Shown: positions 24,406 through 32,891, numbered from the stretch's first letter. The stretch is 53,453 nucleotides of DNA from Selenomonadales bacterium (GCA_029976065.1 JARKNV010000055.1:1-53453), one strand, 5' to 3'. The notes: generated from the sequence alone by a model not told the origin. Numbers and translations are program-made.

Positions 24406-25641
24406 ATGACATACAAAACGGAAAAATGGTTCACAAGCCCGTGGAACTTTGCCGAAGAGGTACGGGCCCAGCTTAATTTCGCGCCGAAGATCGAACTGCA
24501 CGATGTGACGCTCCGCGATGGCGAGCAGCAGGCAGGGGTAACCTTCTGTGCCGACGATAAAATACGGATCGCCGAGAAATTGGCCGAGGCCGGCGTACAT
24601 AGAATCGAGGCCGGCATGCCGGCGGTATCCAAGGAAGACGAGGCGGCCATCAAAGAAATCGTCAAACGCAACCTCGGGCCGAAGATTTTTGCCTTCGGGC
24701 GCTGCATGAAAGAGGACGTCAAGCGGGCCGTGGATTGCGGCGTCGACGGCATAGTGGTAGAGATTCCGTCCAGCGAACATATCATAGAATACGCTTATCG
24801 CTGGCCGCTGGAAAAGGCGATCGATCTTTCGATCGAGGCCACGCTGTACGCCAAAGAAAACGGTTTGTACACGGTATTCTTCCCGATTGACGGTTCCCGG
24901 GCCGATATCAACTGGTTCCTTGATCTGATTCAGCGGATCGAGAAGGAAGGCCATATGGACGCGCTGGCGGTGGTGGATACCTTCGGCGGCTGTTCACCGA
25001 GCGCAATTCCTTATTTGATCAGAAAGATTAAAGAACGGATCAACAAACCGCTCGAAACCCATTTCCACGACGATTTCGGCCTCGGGGCGGCCAATACCAT
25101 CCTCGGCCTGGCGGCGGGCGCCAACGTAGCCCATACCACCGTTTCCGCCCTGGGCGAACGGGCCGGCAACGCCGCCTATGAAGATGTCGTCATGGCGTTA
25201 TTGACGATGTACGGGGTCGACCTCGGGATCAAAACGGAGAAGCTGTATGAGATCTCCAAATTCGTGCGCGAGCTTGCCGGGGTGGAAGTTCGCGGCAACC
25301 GCGGCATCGTCGGCGATGACATCTTCAAGATCGAGTCGGGCATCATTTCCGGCTGGCTGAAAAACTGCGGCCACGAGCATGCCCTCGAACTGAGCCCGTA
25401 CCGCTGGGATCTTGTCGGCCAGTCGGCGCCGGAGGTGGTGCTGGGGAAAAACAGCGGCGCCGATTCGGTCAAGATGTGGCTGGAGCGGGTAGGCAAGCCG
25501 GTGGCCGTTGATGAAGTGACGCTGATCCCGGAAGAAAAGTTGCTAGAAATACTGCAGAAAGTTAAGGCCCGGGCGCTTGCGAAACGCAGCCTGCTGACCC
25601 TGAGAGACTTCGAGAATATTTTGGCGGAAACCGGAGTTTAA
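24406..25641 (+). CDS. DRE-TIM metallolyase (homocitrate/isopropylmalate synthase-like)
   Basis: 411 residues; RBS GAGGAGGAG. The DRE motif is in LHDVTLRDGEQ (Arg 37, Asp 38, Glu 40), the metal-binding His pair is in HFHDDFG near 219-223, and VSALGERAGNAAYEDV follows. These define the family that condenses an acyl-CoA with a 2-oxo acid (citrate-, homocitrate-, isopropylmalate synthases) or cleaves the product (HMG-CoA lyase type). Length fits a synthase without the regulatory LeuA C-terminal domain. Next to an aconitase-type dehydratase, the pair could build or degrade a tricarboxylic or branched hydroxy acid. Direction and substrate are unresolved. Confidence 0.85.
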   Translation: MTYKTEKWFTSPWNFAEEVRAQLNFAPKIELHDVTLRDGEQQAGVTFCADDKIRIAEKLAEAGVHRIEAGMPAVSKEDEAAIKEIVKRNLGPKIFAFGRCMKEDVKRAVDCGVDGIVVEIPSSEHIIEYAYRWPLEKAIDLSIEATLYAKENGLYTVFFPIDGSRADINWFLDLIQRIEKEGHMDALAVVDTFGGCSPSAIPYLIRKIKERINKPLETHFHDDFGLGAANTILGLAAGANVAHTTVSALGERAGNAAYEDVVMALLTMYGVDLGIKTEKLYEISKFVRELAGVEVRGNRGIVGDDIFKIESGIISGWLKNCGHEHALELSPYRWDLVGQSAPEVVLGKNSGADSVKMWLERVGKPVAVDEVTLIPEEKLLEILQKVKARALAKRSLLTLRDFENILAETGV

Positions 25642-25721
25642 ACAATAAAACATCGGCGCCGGGGGCGGGAGATTCTTGCCCGTCCCGCGGGCGCCGGGAC
25701 GAAGGAGCCGGATAAGGCAAA

Positions 25722-26072
25722 ATGAATTCTTTTAAGCCGGACGAACTGAATATTCTTTGGACGAGCGGCGATCGCGACGTCGCTATCAACATGGCGTTTA
25801 TGTACGCTTATAATTCCAAGGTAAAAGGCTGGTGGAGTGAAGTAACGCTGATTGTTTGGGGCGCTTCCGCTAAGTTGTTGGCCCACGATACGCAGCTTCA
25901 AGATGAAATTCGCAAGATGATCGGCGCCGGCGTATATGTCGAGGCCTGCAAGGCCTGCACGGACAACTACAATGTCACCGCAACCTTAGAGAGTCTGGGA
26001 ATTGAAGTCCGGCCCATGGGGCAGCCGCTGACCCAGATTCTGAAAAGCGGCGGGCGGGTATTGACCATTTAA
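25722..26072 (+). CDS. DsrE-family small protein
   Basis: 116 residues; RBS GAAGGAG before ATG. The chain follows the DsrE/DsrF fold: NILWTSGDRDVAINMAFMYAYN, SEVTLIVWGASAKLLAHD, then a Cys-bearing loop VEACKACTDNYNV and a C-terminal strand. In DsrE and TusD the conserved Cys carries persulfide sulfur. Here two Cys are spaced C-x-x-C. Why such a protein ends a carboxylic-acid cluster is unclear; small DsrE proteins also occur as redox or acyl-CoA-linked accessory subunits. Terminator at 26158 closes the operon. Confidence 0.75.
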   Translation: MNSFKPDELNILWTSGDRDVAINMAFMYAYNSKVKGWWSEVTLIVWGASAKLLAHDTQLQDEIRKMIGAGVYVEACKACTDNYNVTATLESLGIEVRPMGQPLTQILKSGGRVLTI

Positions 26073-26157
26073 AGGATAGGAAAACCGGTTTATGGTGAAA
26101 CAGCAAGCGGCCTGGTTGACTAGAAGAGCGCTAATCGAAACTATAGGAAATGTTGAA

Positions 26158-26187
26158 AGCTCCCGGACGAAAGTCCGGAGCTTTTTT
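26158..26187 (+). terminator. Terminator, second copy of the unit at 19856
   Basis: AGCTCCCGGAC (26158-26168) pairs with GTCCGGAGCT (26173-26182) with one bulged base, loop GAAA, then a T-run. It ends the catabolic operon and may be the duplicated terminator of the remnant gene. Confidence 0.85.
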
Positions 26188-26199
26188 GTTTCCCTTATT

Positions 26200-26330
26200 C
26201 CTCAATACGGCCCAAGTTCCCCCTGCCCCACCGCCCCGACCTTATCTCCGCGATCACCACCGCCCCCAGCACCTCCGGACGGGCGGCGATCCAGAACAGC
26301 CTTGCGGGCCGGCGGGGAAAATAATTCCCG
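26200..26330 (-). pseudogene. Remnant: 3' end of a minus-strand gene, copy 2
   Basis: CTCAATACGGCCCAAG is shared exactly with copy 1 (19920-20015), and GCGATCACCACCGC and GGGCGGCGATCCAG recur too. Translated on the minus strand, the part WIAARPEVLGAVVIA is kept, but a frameshift then destroys GDRVGAVGQVELGPY. The rest of the gene is missing. Copies 1 and 2 stand in direct orientation around the catabolic cluster. Confidence 0.55.
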
Positions 26331-26336
26331 GCCTCC

Positions 26337-26365
26337 TTGACAACCGCCGCCGTCCGCGTTAAAAT
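26337..26365 (+). promoter_or_regulatory. Sigma-A promoter of the trp operon
   Basis: -35 TTGACA (26337-26342), 17-base spacer, -10 TAAAAT (26360-26365), just before the first T-box. Confidence 0.8.
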
Positions 26366-26390
26366 AAATCTAATTTAACAACCAACAGCG

Positions 26391-26657
26391 TTGAACAGGA
26401 CGAGTACCTGTGCGACCCCCCGCCCAGCGAGCCGGTGACCGGGAAACCGGAGGTGCGACGACCGGCCGGGAAAGCATAGCGAATGGACCTGGGAGCTGCT
26501 CCCCGAACGCCGCCGCAAGTAGGAGGAGCCGGCCGCCGCCGTTAACCGGCTAAGATATCGGGCCCTCGGCCCCGTATCCGAAACGAGGGAAAGCTGCGCT
26601 TTCCGAACAGGGTGGTACCGCGAGCCATTTCGCCCCTACGGGTGAAAGGCTTTTTTT
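26391..26657 (+). promoter_or_regulatory. trpD leader: Tryptophan T-box leader 1 (tandem)
   Basis: GAACAGGACGAGTA opens stem I (AGTA 26403-26406). GAA is followed by the specifier TGG (26484-26486). AGGGTGGTACCGCG is at 26609-26622, and the terminator GCCATTTCGCCC...GGGTGAAAGGC plus T-run at 26624-26657. It reads uncharged tRNA-Trp. Confidence 0.93.
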
Positions 26658-26689
26658 ATTTCCCTTAAAACCAAATACTAACAAGCCAT

Positions 26690-26957
26690 GAACAGGACGA
26701 GTACCTGTGTAATCCCCCGCCCAGCGAGCCGGTGACCGGGAAACCGGAGGTGTGACGACCGGCCGGGGGAGCAGAGCGAATGGACCTGGGAGCTGCCCCC
26801 CGAACGCCGCCGCAAGTAGGAAGGGCCGGCCGCCGCCGTTACCCGGCTAAGATATCGGGCCGCAAGCCCCGTATCTGAAACGAGGGAAAGCTTTGCTTTC
26901 CGAACAGGGTGGTACCGCGAGCCATTTCGCCCCTACGGGTGAAACGGCTTTTTTTAT
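26690..26957 (+). promoter_or_regulatory. trpD leader: Tryptophan T-box leader 2 (tandem)
   Basis: Nearly identical to leader 1: same opening GAACAGGACGAGTA, specifier TGG at 26781-26783 after GAA, T-box AGGGTGGTACCGCG at 26906-26919, and its own terminator (26921-26957). Two complete T-boxes in series mean both must be antiterminated, which sharpens the response to uncharged tRNA-Trp. The close identity indicates recent duplication or gene conversion. Confidence 0.93.
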
Positions 26958-26997
26958 TTCCCCCGACAATCCCCCGCTAAAAAAGGAGGACACAGCC

Positions 26998-28476
26998 ATG
27001 CTCAAAGAATACCTCGGCCGCATCGCCGCCGGACACAGCCTCACCCACGAACAGGCCGGCCGCTCCATGGCCGCCATCATGTCCGGCGAAGCCAGCGACG
27101 CCCAAATCGGCGCCTTCCTCACCGCCCTCAAAATGAAAGGCGAAACCAGCGAAGAAATCGCCGGCTTCGCCGGCACCATGCGCGACTTCGTCGTCGCCTT
27201 CAAATGCCGCGCCGGCGACGTCCTCGACACCTGCGGCACCGGCGGCGACGGCCGCGGCACCTTCAACAGCTCCACCGCCGTCGCCCTCGTCGTCGCCGGC
27301 GCCGGCGTCACCGTCGCCAAACACGGCAACCACGGCATCTCCAGCTCCTGCGGCAGCGCCGACGTCCTCAAAGCCCTCGGCGTCCGCGTCGATCTCCCGC
27401 CCGCCGCGGCCGCCGACGCCCTCGACCGCTTAGGCATCAGCTTCCTCTACGCCCCCCTCTACCATCCCGCCATGCGCCATGTCGCCAAATCCCGCCGCGA
27501 ACTCGGCTTCCGCACCGTCTTCAACCTCCTCGGCCCCCTCACAAATCCCGCCCGCGCCGCCCGCCAGCTCGTCGGCGTCTACGACCCCGCCCTCCCCGAC
27601 AAAGTCGCCGAAGTCCTCCTCCGGCTCGGCGCCAAACGGGCCATGGTCGTCCACAGCCTCGACGGCCTCGACGAAATCTCCGCCGCCGCCCCCACCAAAA
27701 TCGCCGAAGTAGAGGGCGGCCGCGTCAAATCCTACCTCCTCGACCCCGCCGACTACGGCCTCCACGGCGACAGCGCCGCCTACAAAGGCGGCACCCCCGA
27801 CGACAACGCCGCCATCATCCTCGGCATCCTCCGCGGCCAGCCCGGCGGCCGGCGCGACATCGTCCTCCTCAACGCCGCCGCCGCCCTCGTCGTCGCCGGC
27901 AAAGCCGGCGGCATCCGCGAAGGCCTCGCCCTCGCCGCCGCCAGCATCGACAGCGGCGCCGCCTTCGGCCGCCTTGAGGAACTCCGCGCCTTCGGCGCCG
28001 GCTACCGGGAGGGATTACCATTATCAGAAAAATCTGCGGCATCACCACCGTCGCCGCCGCCCACGCCGCCCGCGACGCCGGCGCCGACCTCCTCGGCCTC
28101 GTCTTCGCCCCCAGCCGGCGGCGGGTCAGTCCCGCCGCCGCCGCCGACATCGCCCGCCAAATCAACGGCATCGGCCGCGTCGGCGTATTCGTCAACCAGC
28201 CCCTCGCCCTCGTCCAGGACATCGCCCGCCTCTGCCGCCTCGACTACGTCCAGCTCCACGGCGGCGAAACCCCCGCCTACTGCCGGGCCGTCGGCTGGCC
28301 CATCATCAAAGCCCTCCCCGTCGGCCCCGGCTTCGACCCCGCCGCCGCGGCCGCCGCCTACCCCGCCGAATACATCCTCCTCGACAGCCTCGTCCCCGGC
28401 CAGGCCGGCGGTACCGGCACAACCTTCGACTGGCGGCAGGTCCGGGGCATCGCCGGCTCCCTCGGCACCCCCGTAA
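26998..28476 (+). CDS. trpD: Anthranilate phosphoribosyltransferase, stop codon lost (read-through frame)
   Basis: Start ATG 26998 with AAGGAGG upstream, right after the second T-box. Residues 1-341 are a complete TrpD: CGTGGDGRGTFNSSTA (PRPP site), KHGNHGISSSCGSADVL, and NLLGPLTNPARA. It transfers phosphoribose to anthranilate. Homology ends at about 28020, where the expected TGA (28021-28023) reads TTA. The frame then runs 151 codons further, in the wrong frame across trpF, as Pro/Ser-rich sequence to TAA 28474-28476. A single T-to-G change at 28022 would restore the stop and give trpF an ATG. Either a real mutation with a C-terminal tail or a sequencing error. Confidence 0.9.
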   Translation: MLKEYLGRIAAGHSLTHEQAGRSMAAIMSGEASDAQIGAFLTALKMKGETSEEIAGFAGTMRDFVVAFKCRAGDVLDTCGTGGDGRGTFNSSTAVALVVAGAGVTVAKHGNHGISSSCGSADVLKALGVRVDLPPAAAADALDRLGISFLYAPLYHPAMRHVAKSRRELGFRTVFNLLGPLTNPARAARQLVGVYDPALPDKVAEVLLRLGAKRAMVVHSLDGLDEISAAAPTKIAEVEGGRVKSYLLDPADYGLHGDSAAYKGGTPDDNAAIILGILRGQPGGRRDIVLLNAAAALVVAGKAGGIREGLALAAASIDSGAAFGRLEELRAFGAGYREGLPLSEKSAASPPSPPPTPPATPAPTSSASSSPPAGGGSVPPPPPTSPAKSTASAASAYSSTSPSPSSRTSPASAASTTSSSTAAKPPPTAGPSAGPSSKPSPSAPASTPPPRPPPTPPNTSSSTASSPARPAVPAQPSTGGRSGASPAPSAPP

Positions 28477-28658
28477 TCGTCGCCGGCGGCCTCACCGCCG
28501 CCAACGTCGGCGAAGCCATAACCCTCCTCCGGCCCGCCGGCGTCGACGTCTCCGGCGGCGTCGAAACCGACGGCGCCAAAGACCCCGCCAAAATCCGCCA
28601 ATTCGTCGCCGCCGCCAGAGCGGCGCAGGAAAGGGGAAAACAATGCTCAAGCAAATAG
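28020..28658 (+). CDS. trpF: Phosphoribosylanthranilate isomerase, with ATT in place of the ATG start
   Basis: 212 codons of a full TrpF: IRKICGIT at the start, GADLLGLVFAPSRRRVSP, VGVFVN, DYVQLHGGE, LLDS and GGTGTTFDW, GGLTAANV, and the end DVSGGVETDGAKD. It isomerises PRA to CdRP in tryptophan synthesis. No ATG, GTG or TTG exists anywhere in this frame upstream of the conserved region. GGGAGGG lies 6 bases before ATT 28020, which takes the place of the usual ATG. The start is thus ATT (rare, known from infC), or expression is impaired, or base 28022 is misread. It overlaps the trpD read-through frame, and its 3' end overlaps trpC by 16 bases. Confidence 0.88.
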   Translation: MIRKICGITTVAAAHAARDAGADLLGLVFAPSRRRVSPAAAADIARQINGIGRVGVFVNQPLALVQDIARLCRLDYVQLHGGETPAYCRAVGWPIIKALPVGPGFDPAAAAAAYPAEYILLDSLVPGQAGGTGTTFDWRQVRGIAGSLGTPVIVAGGLTAANVGEAITLLRPAGVDVSGGVETDGAKDPAKIRQFVAAARAAQERGKQCSSK

Positions 28659-29461
28659 TAGCCGACATCAGGCAGGCCGTAGCCGCCCGCCAACAAAGCC
28701 GCCCCCTCGCAGCCCTCGCCCCCGGCATCAAACCAGGCGACTTCGCCCTCTCCCGGGCCCTCGGGAGCGCCGACTGGTCGCTCCTCGCCGAATGCAAACT
28801 CGCCTCCCCCGCCAAAGGGCGGCTCTGCACCCGCCACACCGTCCCCGAACTCGCCCGCATCTTCACCGCCGGCGGCGCCGCCGCCCTCTCCGTCCACACC
28901 AGCGCCCCCTTCCGCGGCCGCGTCGAAGACCTCGCCGCCGTCCGCGCCGTCAGCAGCCTCCCCATCATGCGCAAAGACTTCATCATCGACGAATACCAAA
29001 TCCACGAAGCCCGCTGGGCCGGCGCCGACGCCGTCCTCCTCATCGCCGCCATCCTCACAGATGAAGAACTCGGCCGCTTCACCGCCCTCGCCGCCGACCT
29101 CGGCCTCGACGCCCTCGTCGAAGTCCACAGCCGCGCAGAACTCGACCGCGCCCAGCGCACCCCCGCCCCCATCATCGGCATCAACAACCGCGACCTCACC
29201 ACCTTTACCACCGACCTCGCCACCACCTTCGCCCTCCTGCCCCACGCCGACCCCGCCCGCCTCATCATCAGCGAAAGCGGCATCGCCGGCGGCGCCGACG
29301 CCCGGCTCCTCAAACAGGCCGGCGTCAAAGGCGCCCTCGTCGGCGAAGCCCTCGTCACCGCCGGCGACATCCTCGCCCGCACCCGCGAAATCGCCGCCGC
29401 CGGCCAACAAACCGACAACCCCAACCCTTTCACAACCAAGGAGGAACGCAAAAATGCCTGA
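28643..29461 (+). CDS. trpC: Indole-3-glycerol phosphate synthase
   Basis: 272 residues from ATG 28643 with AAGGGGAAAA upstream. Motifs of the (beta/alpha)8 enzyme are present: [13 protein letters not shown] (the catalytic Lys/Ser-Pro region), [44 protein letters not shown] and [12 protein letters not shown]. It closes the ring of CdRP to indole-glycerol phosphate. The C-terminus adds a short polar tail. Overlaps trpF at its start and trpB by 8 bases at its end. Confidence 0.95.
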   Translation: MLKQIVADIRQAVAARQQSRPLAALAPGIKPGDFALSRALGSADWSLLAECKLASPAKGRLCTRHTVPELARIFTAGGAAALSVHTSAPFRGRVEDLAAVRAVSSLPIMRKDFIIDEYQIHEARWAGADAVLLIAAILTDEELGRFTALAADLGLDALVEVHSRAELDRAQRTPAPIIGINNRDLTTFTTDLATTFALLPHADPARLIISESGIAGGADARLLKQAGVKGALVGEALVTAGDILARTREIAAAGQQTDNPNPFTTKEERKNA

Positions 29462-30632
29462 CCTCAATGGACGCTTCGGCGCCTACGGCGGCCGGTTCGT
29501 ACCCGAAACCGTAATGCCCGCCCTCATCGAACTCGACGACTTCTACACCCGCACCAAAAACGACCCCGCCTTCCAGCGCGAACTCGCCGCCTACCTGCAA
29601 AACTACGCCGGCCGGCCCACCCTCCTCTACCACGCCGCCCGCCTCACCGCCCACTACGGCCGCGCCGCCGTCTACCTCAAACGCGAAGACCTCCTCCACA
29701 CCGGCGCCCACAAAATCAACAACGCCATCGGCCAGGCCCTCCTCGCCCGCCGCATGGGCAAAAAACGCATCGTCGCCGAAACCGGCGCCGGCCAGCACGG
29801 CGTCGCCTGCGCCACCGTCGCCGCCTACTTCGGCCTCAGCTGCCGCGTCTACATGGGCCAGGAAGACATGGAACGCCAGCACCTCAACGTCGTCCGCATG
29901 CGCCTCCTCGGCAGCGAAGTCGTCCCCGTCACCAGCGGCAGCGGCACCCTCAAAGACGCCACCAGCGAAGCCATCCGCCACTGGGTCACCAACGTCCGCG
30001 ACACCCACTACATCATCGGCTCCGTCGTCGGCCCCCATCCCTACCCCATGATCGTCCGCGACTTCCAGGCCGTCATCGGCCGCGAACTCAAATCCCAGGC
30101 CGCGGCCGCCGGCCTCACCCTCAAACACATCGTCGCCTGCGTCGGCGGCGGCAGCAACTCCATGGGCATCTTCCACCCCTTCCTCCACGACAAAACCGTC
30201 GCCAAAATCGGCGTCGAAGCCGCCGGCCAAGGCATCGCCACCGGCCTCCACGCCGCCTCCCTCACCGAAGGCCGCCCCGGCGTCCTCCACGGCGCCTACA
30301 GCTACCTCCTCCAGGACGACGACGGCCAGGTCAAAACCGCCCACTCCCTCTCCGCCGGCCTCGACTACCCCGGCGTCGGCCCCGAACACTCCTACGCCAA
30401 AGACACCGGCCTCGCCGCCTACGTCGCCGTCACCGACCAACAAGCCTTGGACGCCCTCAGCCGCCTCGCCCGCCTCGAAGGCATCATCCCCGCCTTAGAA
30501 AGCGCCCACGCCCTCGCCTACCTCGACCAGCTCATGCCCGAAACCAGTCCCCGCGAAGCCGTCGTCGTCTGCCTCTCCGGACGCGGCGACAAAGACGTCG
30601 ACACCGTAGCCAAAACCATGGGAGGATTATAA
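29454..30632 (+). CDS. trpB: Tryptophan synthase beta subunit
   Basis: 392 residues from ATG 29454, preceded by AAGGAGGAACGC inside the end of trpC. It starts [21 protein letters not shown] as TrpB1 does. The PLP lysine is in [18 protein letters not shown] sequence (here [14 protein letters not shown]), the loop [11 protein letters not shown] follows, and [10 protein letters not shown] binds phosphate. It forms the alpha2-beta2 complex with TrpA, encoded one base further on. Distinct from the TrpB2 at 13710. Confidence 0.97.
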   Translation: MPDLNGRFGAYGGRFVPETVMPALIELDDFYTRTKNDPAFQRELAAYLQNYAGRPTLLYHAARLTAHYGRAAVYLKREDLLHTGAHKINNAIGQALLARRMGKKRIVAETGAGQHGVACATVAAYFGLSCRVYMGQEDMERQHLNVVRMRLLGSEVVPVTSGSGTLKDATSEAIRHWVTNVRDTHYIIGSVVGPHPYPMIVRDFQAVIGRELKSQAAAAGLTLKHIVACVGGGSNSMGIFHPFLHDKTVAKIGVEAAGQGIATGLHAASLTEGRPGVLHGAYSYLLQDDDGQVKTAHSLSAGLDYPGVGPEHSYAKDTGLAAYVAVTDQQALDALSRLARLEGIIPALESAHALAYLDQLMPETSPREAVVVCLSGRGDKDVDTVAKTMGGL

Positions 30633-30633
30633 A

Positions 30634-31431
30634 ATGTCCAAACTTCAAGATAAACTAACAGCCCGCCTCGCCGCCGGCGGCAAAGGGCTCATCATCTACC
30701 TCACCGCCGGCTACCCCGACCTCGCCGCCACCCGCCAGGCCGTCCTCGCCGCCGCCGAAGCCGGCGCCGACATCATCGAAATCGGCATCCCCTTCTCCGA
30801 CCCCATCGCCGACGGCCCCGTCATCCAGAAAGCCGCCACCGTCGCCCTCGCCAACGGCCTCAAAACCGGCGACGCCCTCCACCTCGTCAAAGACCTCACC
30901 GCCGCCACCCCCGTCCCCATCGCCCTCATGCTCTACATCAACACCATCCTCCACCACGGCCCCGAAAACTTCGTAGCCGCCGCGGCCGCCGCCGGCGTCG
31001 CCGGCCTCATCGTCCCCGACCTCCCCCTCGAAGAAGCCGGTCCCCTCCAGGCAATCTGCCGGGAACACGGCCTCGACCTCATCCAATTCATCGCCCCCAC
31101 CAGCACCCCCGAACGCATCGCCGCCATCGCCGCCCAGGCCAGCGGCTTCCTCTACTGCGTCTCCACCACCGGCGTCACCGGCGTCCAAGCCGTCGACTAC
31201 AGCGCCCTCGCCCCCCTCATCGCCGCCGCCCGCCTGGCCACCGCCACCCCCGTCGCCATCGGCTTCGGCATCGGCGGCCCCGCCGCCGCCGTAGCCGCAT
31301 CCGCCCACGCCGACGCCGTCATCGTCGGCAGCGCCGTCATCAACAGCCTCGCCGACAACGGCCCCGCCGGCGTCGCCGGCCTCGTCGCCGCCATCCGCCG
31401 CGCCCTCGACGGCGCTGGCGGACAACCGTGA
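30634..31431 (+). CDS. trpA: Tryptophan synthase alpha subunit
   Basis: 265 residues; RBS GGGAGGAT. IIYLTAGYPD and IIEIGIPFSDPIADGPVIQ carry the catalytic Glu and Asp; GLIVPDLPLEE, LIQFIAPTSTPERI, YCVSTTGVTG and IGFGIGGPAAA form the rest of the barrel. It cleaves indole-glycerol phosphate and channels indole to TrpB. Its TGA overlaps the GTG of trpE (GTGA). Confidence 0.97.
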   Translation: MSKLQDKLTARLAAGGKGLIIYLTAGYPDLAATRQAVLAAAEAGADIIEIGIPFSDPIADGPVIQKAATVALANGLKTGDALHLVKDLTAATPVPIALMLYINTILHHGPENFVAAAAAAGVAGLIVPDLPLEEAGPLQAICREHGLDLIQFIAPTSTPERIAAIAAQASGFLYCVSTTGVTGVQAVDYSALAPLIAAARLATATPVAIGFGIGGPAAAVAASAHADAVIVGSAVINSLADNGPAGVAGLVAAIRRALDGAGGQP

Positions 31432-32891
31432 AACTCTCGCCCGGCCGGGACGAATTCCGCGCCCTCGCCGCCGGCCACAACCTCATCCCCGTAACCGCTG
31501 ACCTCCCCGCCGACCTCGACACCCCCGTATCCATCTACGGCAAAATCGTCGGCGACCGTCCCGGCTTCATGCTCGAAAGCGCCGAAACCGGCAAAAACTT
31601 CGGCCGCTACTCCTTCATCGGCGCCGACCCCCTCATCACCCTCACCGCCACCGCCCGCCGCGCCGACCTCCGCCGCCGCGGCAAGCGCTCCGTCATCGCC
31701 GCCCCGCCCCTCGCCGCCCTCCAGCGCCTCCTCGGCAGCTTCACCTTCCCCGCGTTGCCCGGCCTGCCGCCCTTCTGCGGCGGCGCCGTCGGCTACCTCG
31801 CCTACGAAGCCGCCGCCACCTGGGAACGCATCCGCGGCCTCACCATCACCGACGGCATGATCCTCGGCGAATACCTCGTCTGCCAGACCATCATCGCCCT
31901 CGACCACCTCACCCACACCGCCAAACTAATCCACCTCGCCCCCGTCGACAACCCCGCCCACGCCCCCGCCGCCTACGAAACCGCCGCCGAAAGCCTCGCC
32001 GCCCTCGCCCTCCGCCTGCGCCAGGAAGCCGCCCTGCCCGAAGCCGCGCCCGCCGACGGCGGCGGGGAGGAAGAGGGGACCGACGGCCGCGACGCCTACC
32101 AGGCCGCCGTCCTGCAAGCCAAAGAACACATCGCCGCCGGCGACATCTTCCAGGCCGTCCTCTCCCGGCCCTTCCGCCGGCCCCTCACCGCCGACCCCTT
32201 CCACCTCTACCGGCGGCTCCGCCGCCTCAACCCCTCGCCCTACATGTTCTACCTCAACTTCGGCCCCCGCCAACTCGTCGGCGCCTCCCCCGAAATGCTC
32301 GTCAAACTTCAGGGCGGGCAAATCACCACCTGCCCCATCGCCGGCACCCGGCCCCGCGGCCGCGACGCCGCCGAAGACGCCAAAAACGCCGCCGAACTCC
32401 TCGCCGACCCCAAAGAGCGCGCCGAACACGCCATGCTCGTCGACCTCGGCCGCAACGACCTCGGCCGCGTCAGCCTCCCCGGCACCGTCGCCGTCAGCCG
32501 CCTCATGGAAGTCGAAAACTTCTCCCACGTCATCCACCTCGTCTCCGAAGTCACCGGCACCCTCGACCCCCGCCACACCCCCGCCGACGTCCTCGCCGCC
32601 TGCTTCCCCGCCGGCACCCTCAGCGGCGCCCCCAAAATCCGCGCCATGGAAATCATCGCCGGCCTCGAAGACACCCCCCGCGGCCCCTACGGCGGCGCCG
32701 TCGGCTACTTCGACTTCCGCGGCAACCTCGACACCTGCATCACCATCCGCACCCTCATCATCGACGGCGGCCAAGTCGTCATCCAGACCGGCGCCGGCAT
32801 CGTCGCCGACTCCGTCCCCGCCGCCGAATACCGCGAAATCCGCCACAAAGCCGGGGCCCTATTCCAGGTAATGGGAGGCGGTCAGCCGTGA
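31428..32891 (+). CDS. trpE: Anthranilate synthase component I
   Basis: 487 residues from GTG overlapping the trpA stop. An N-terminal MLESAETGKNFGRYSFIG gives the tryptophan-feedback region. The chorismate-binding C-terminal half has IFQAVLSRPF, PSPYMFYLNF, TCPIAGTRPRGR, LVDLGRNDLGRVS, HLVSEVTG and SGAPKIRAMEII. It turns chorismate plus ammonia from TrpG into anthranilate. Placing trpE and trpG at the end of the operon, after trpDFCBA, differs from the usual EGDCFBA order. Overlaps trpG by 4 bases. Confidence 0.95.
   Translation: MKLSPGRDEFRALAAGHNLIPVTADLPADLDTPVSIYGKIVGDRPGFMLESAETGKNFGRYSFIGADPLITLTATARRADLRRRGKRSVIAAPPLAALQRLLGSFTFPALPGLPPFCGGAVGYLAYEAAATWERIRGLTITDGMILGEYLVCQTIIALDHLTHTAKLIHLAPVDNPAHAPAAYETAAESLAALALRLRQEAALPEAAPADGGGEEEGTDGRDAYQAAVLQAKEHIAAGDIFQAVLSRPFRRPLTADPFHLYRRLRRLNPSPYMFYLNFGPRQLVGASPEMLVKLQGGQITTCPIAGTRPRGRDAAEDAKNAAELLADPKERAEHAMLVDLGRNDLGRVSLPGTVAVSRLMEVENFSHVIHLVSEVTGTLDPRHTPADVLAACFPAGTLSGAPKIRAMEIIAGLEDTPRGPYGGAVGYFDFRGNLDTCITIRTLIIDGGQVVIQTGAGIVADSVPAAEYREIRHKAGALFQVMGGGQP

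Noticed and set aside
26092..26340. Short plus-strand frame over the second remnant
   Set aside because: It starts in the spacer and reads through a terminator hairpin into degenerate repeat sequence; no ribosome site or conservation.
28021..28476. TrpD C-terminal tail as a genuine extra domain
   Set aside because: The tail is the out-of-frame translation of trpF, Pro/Ser/Ala low complexity; it is explained by the missing stop at 28021-28023.
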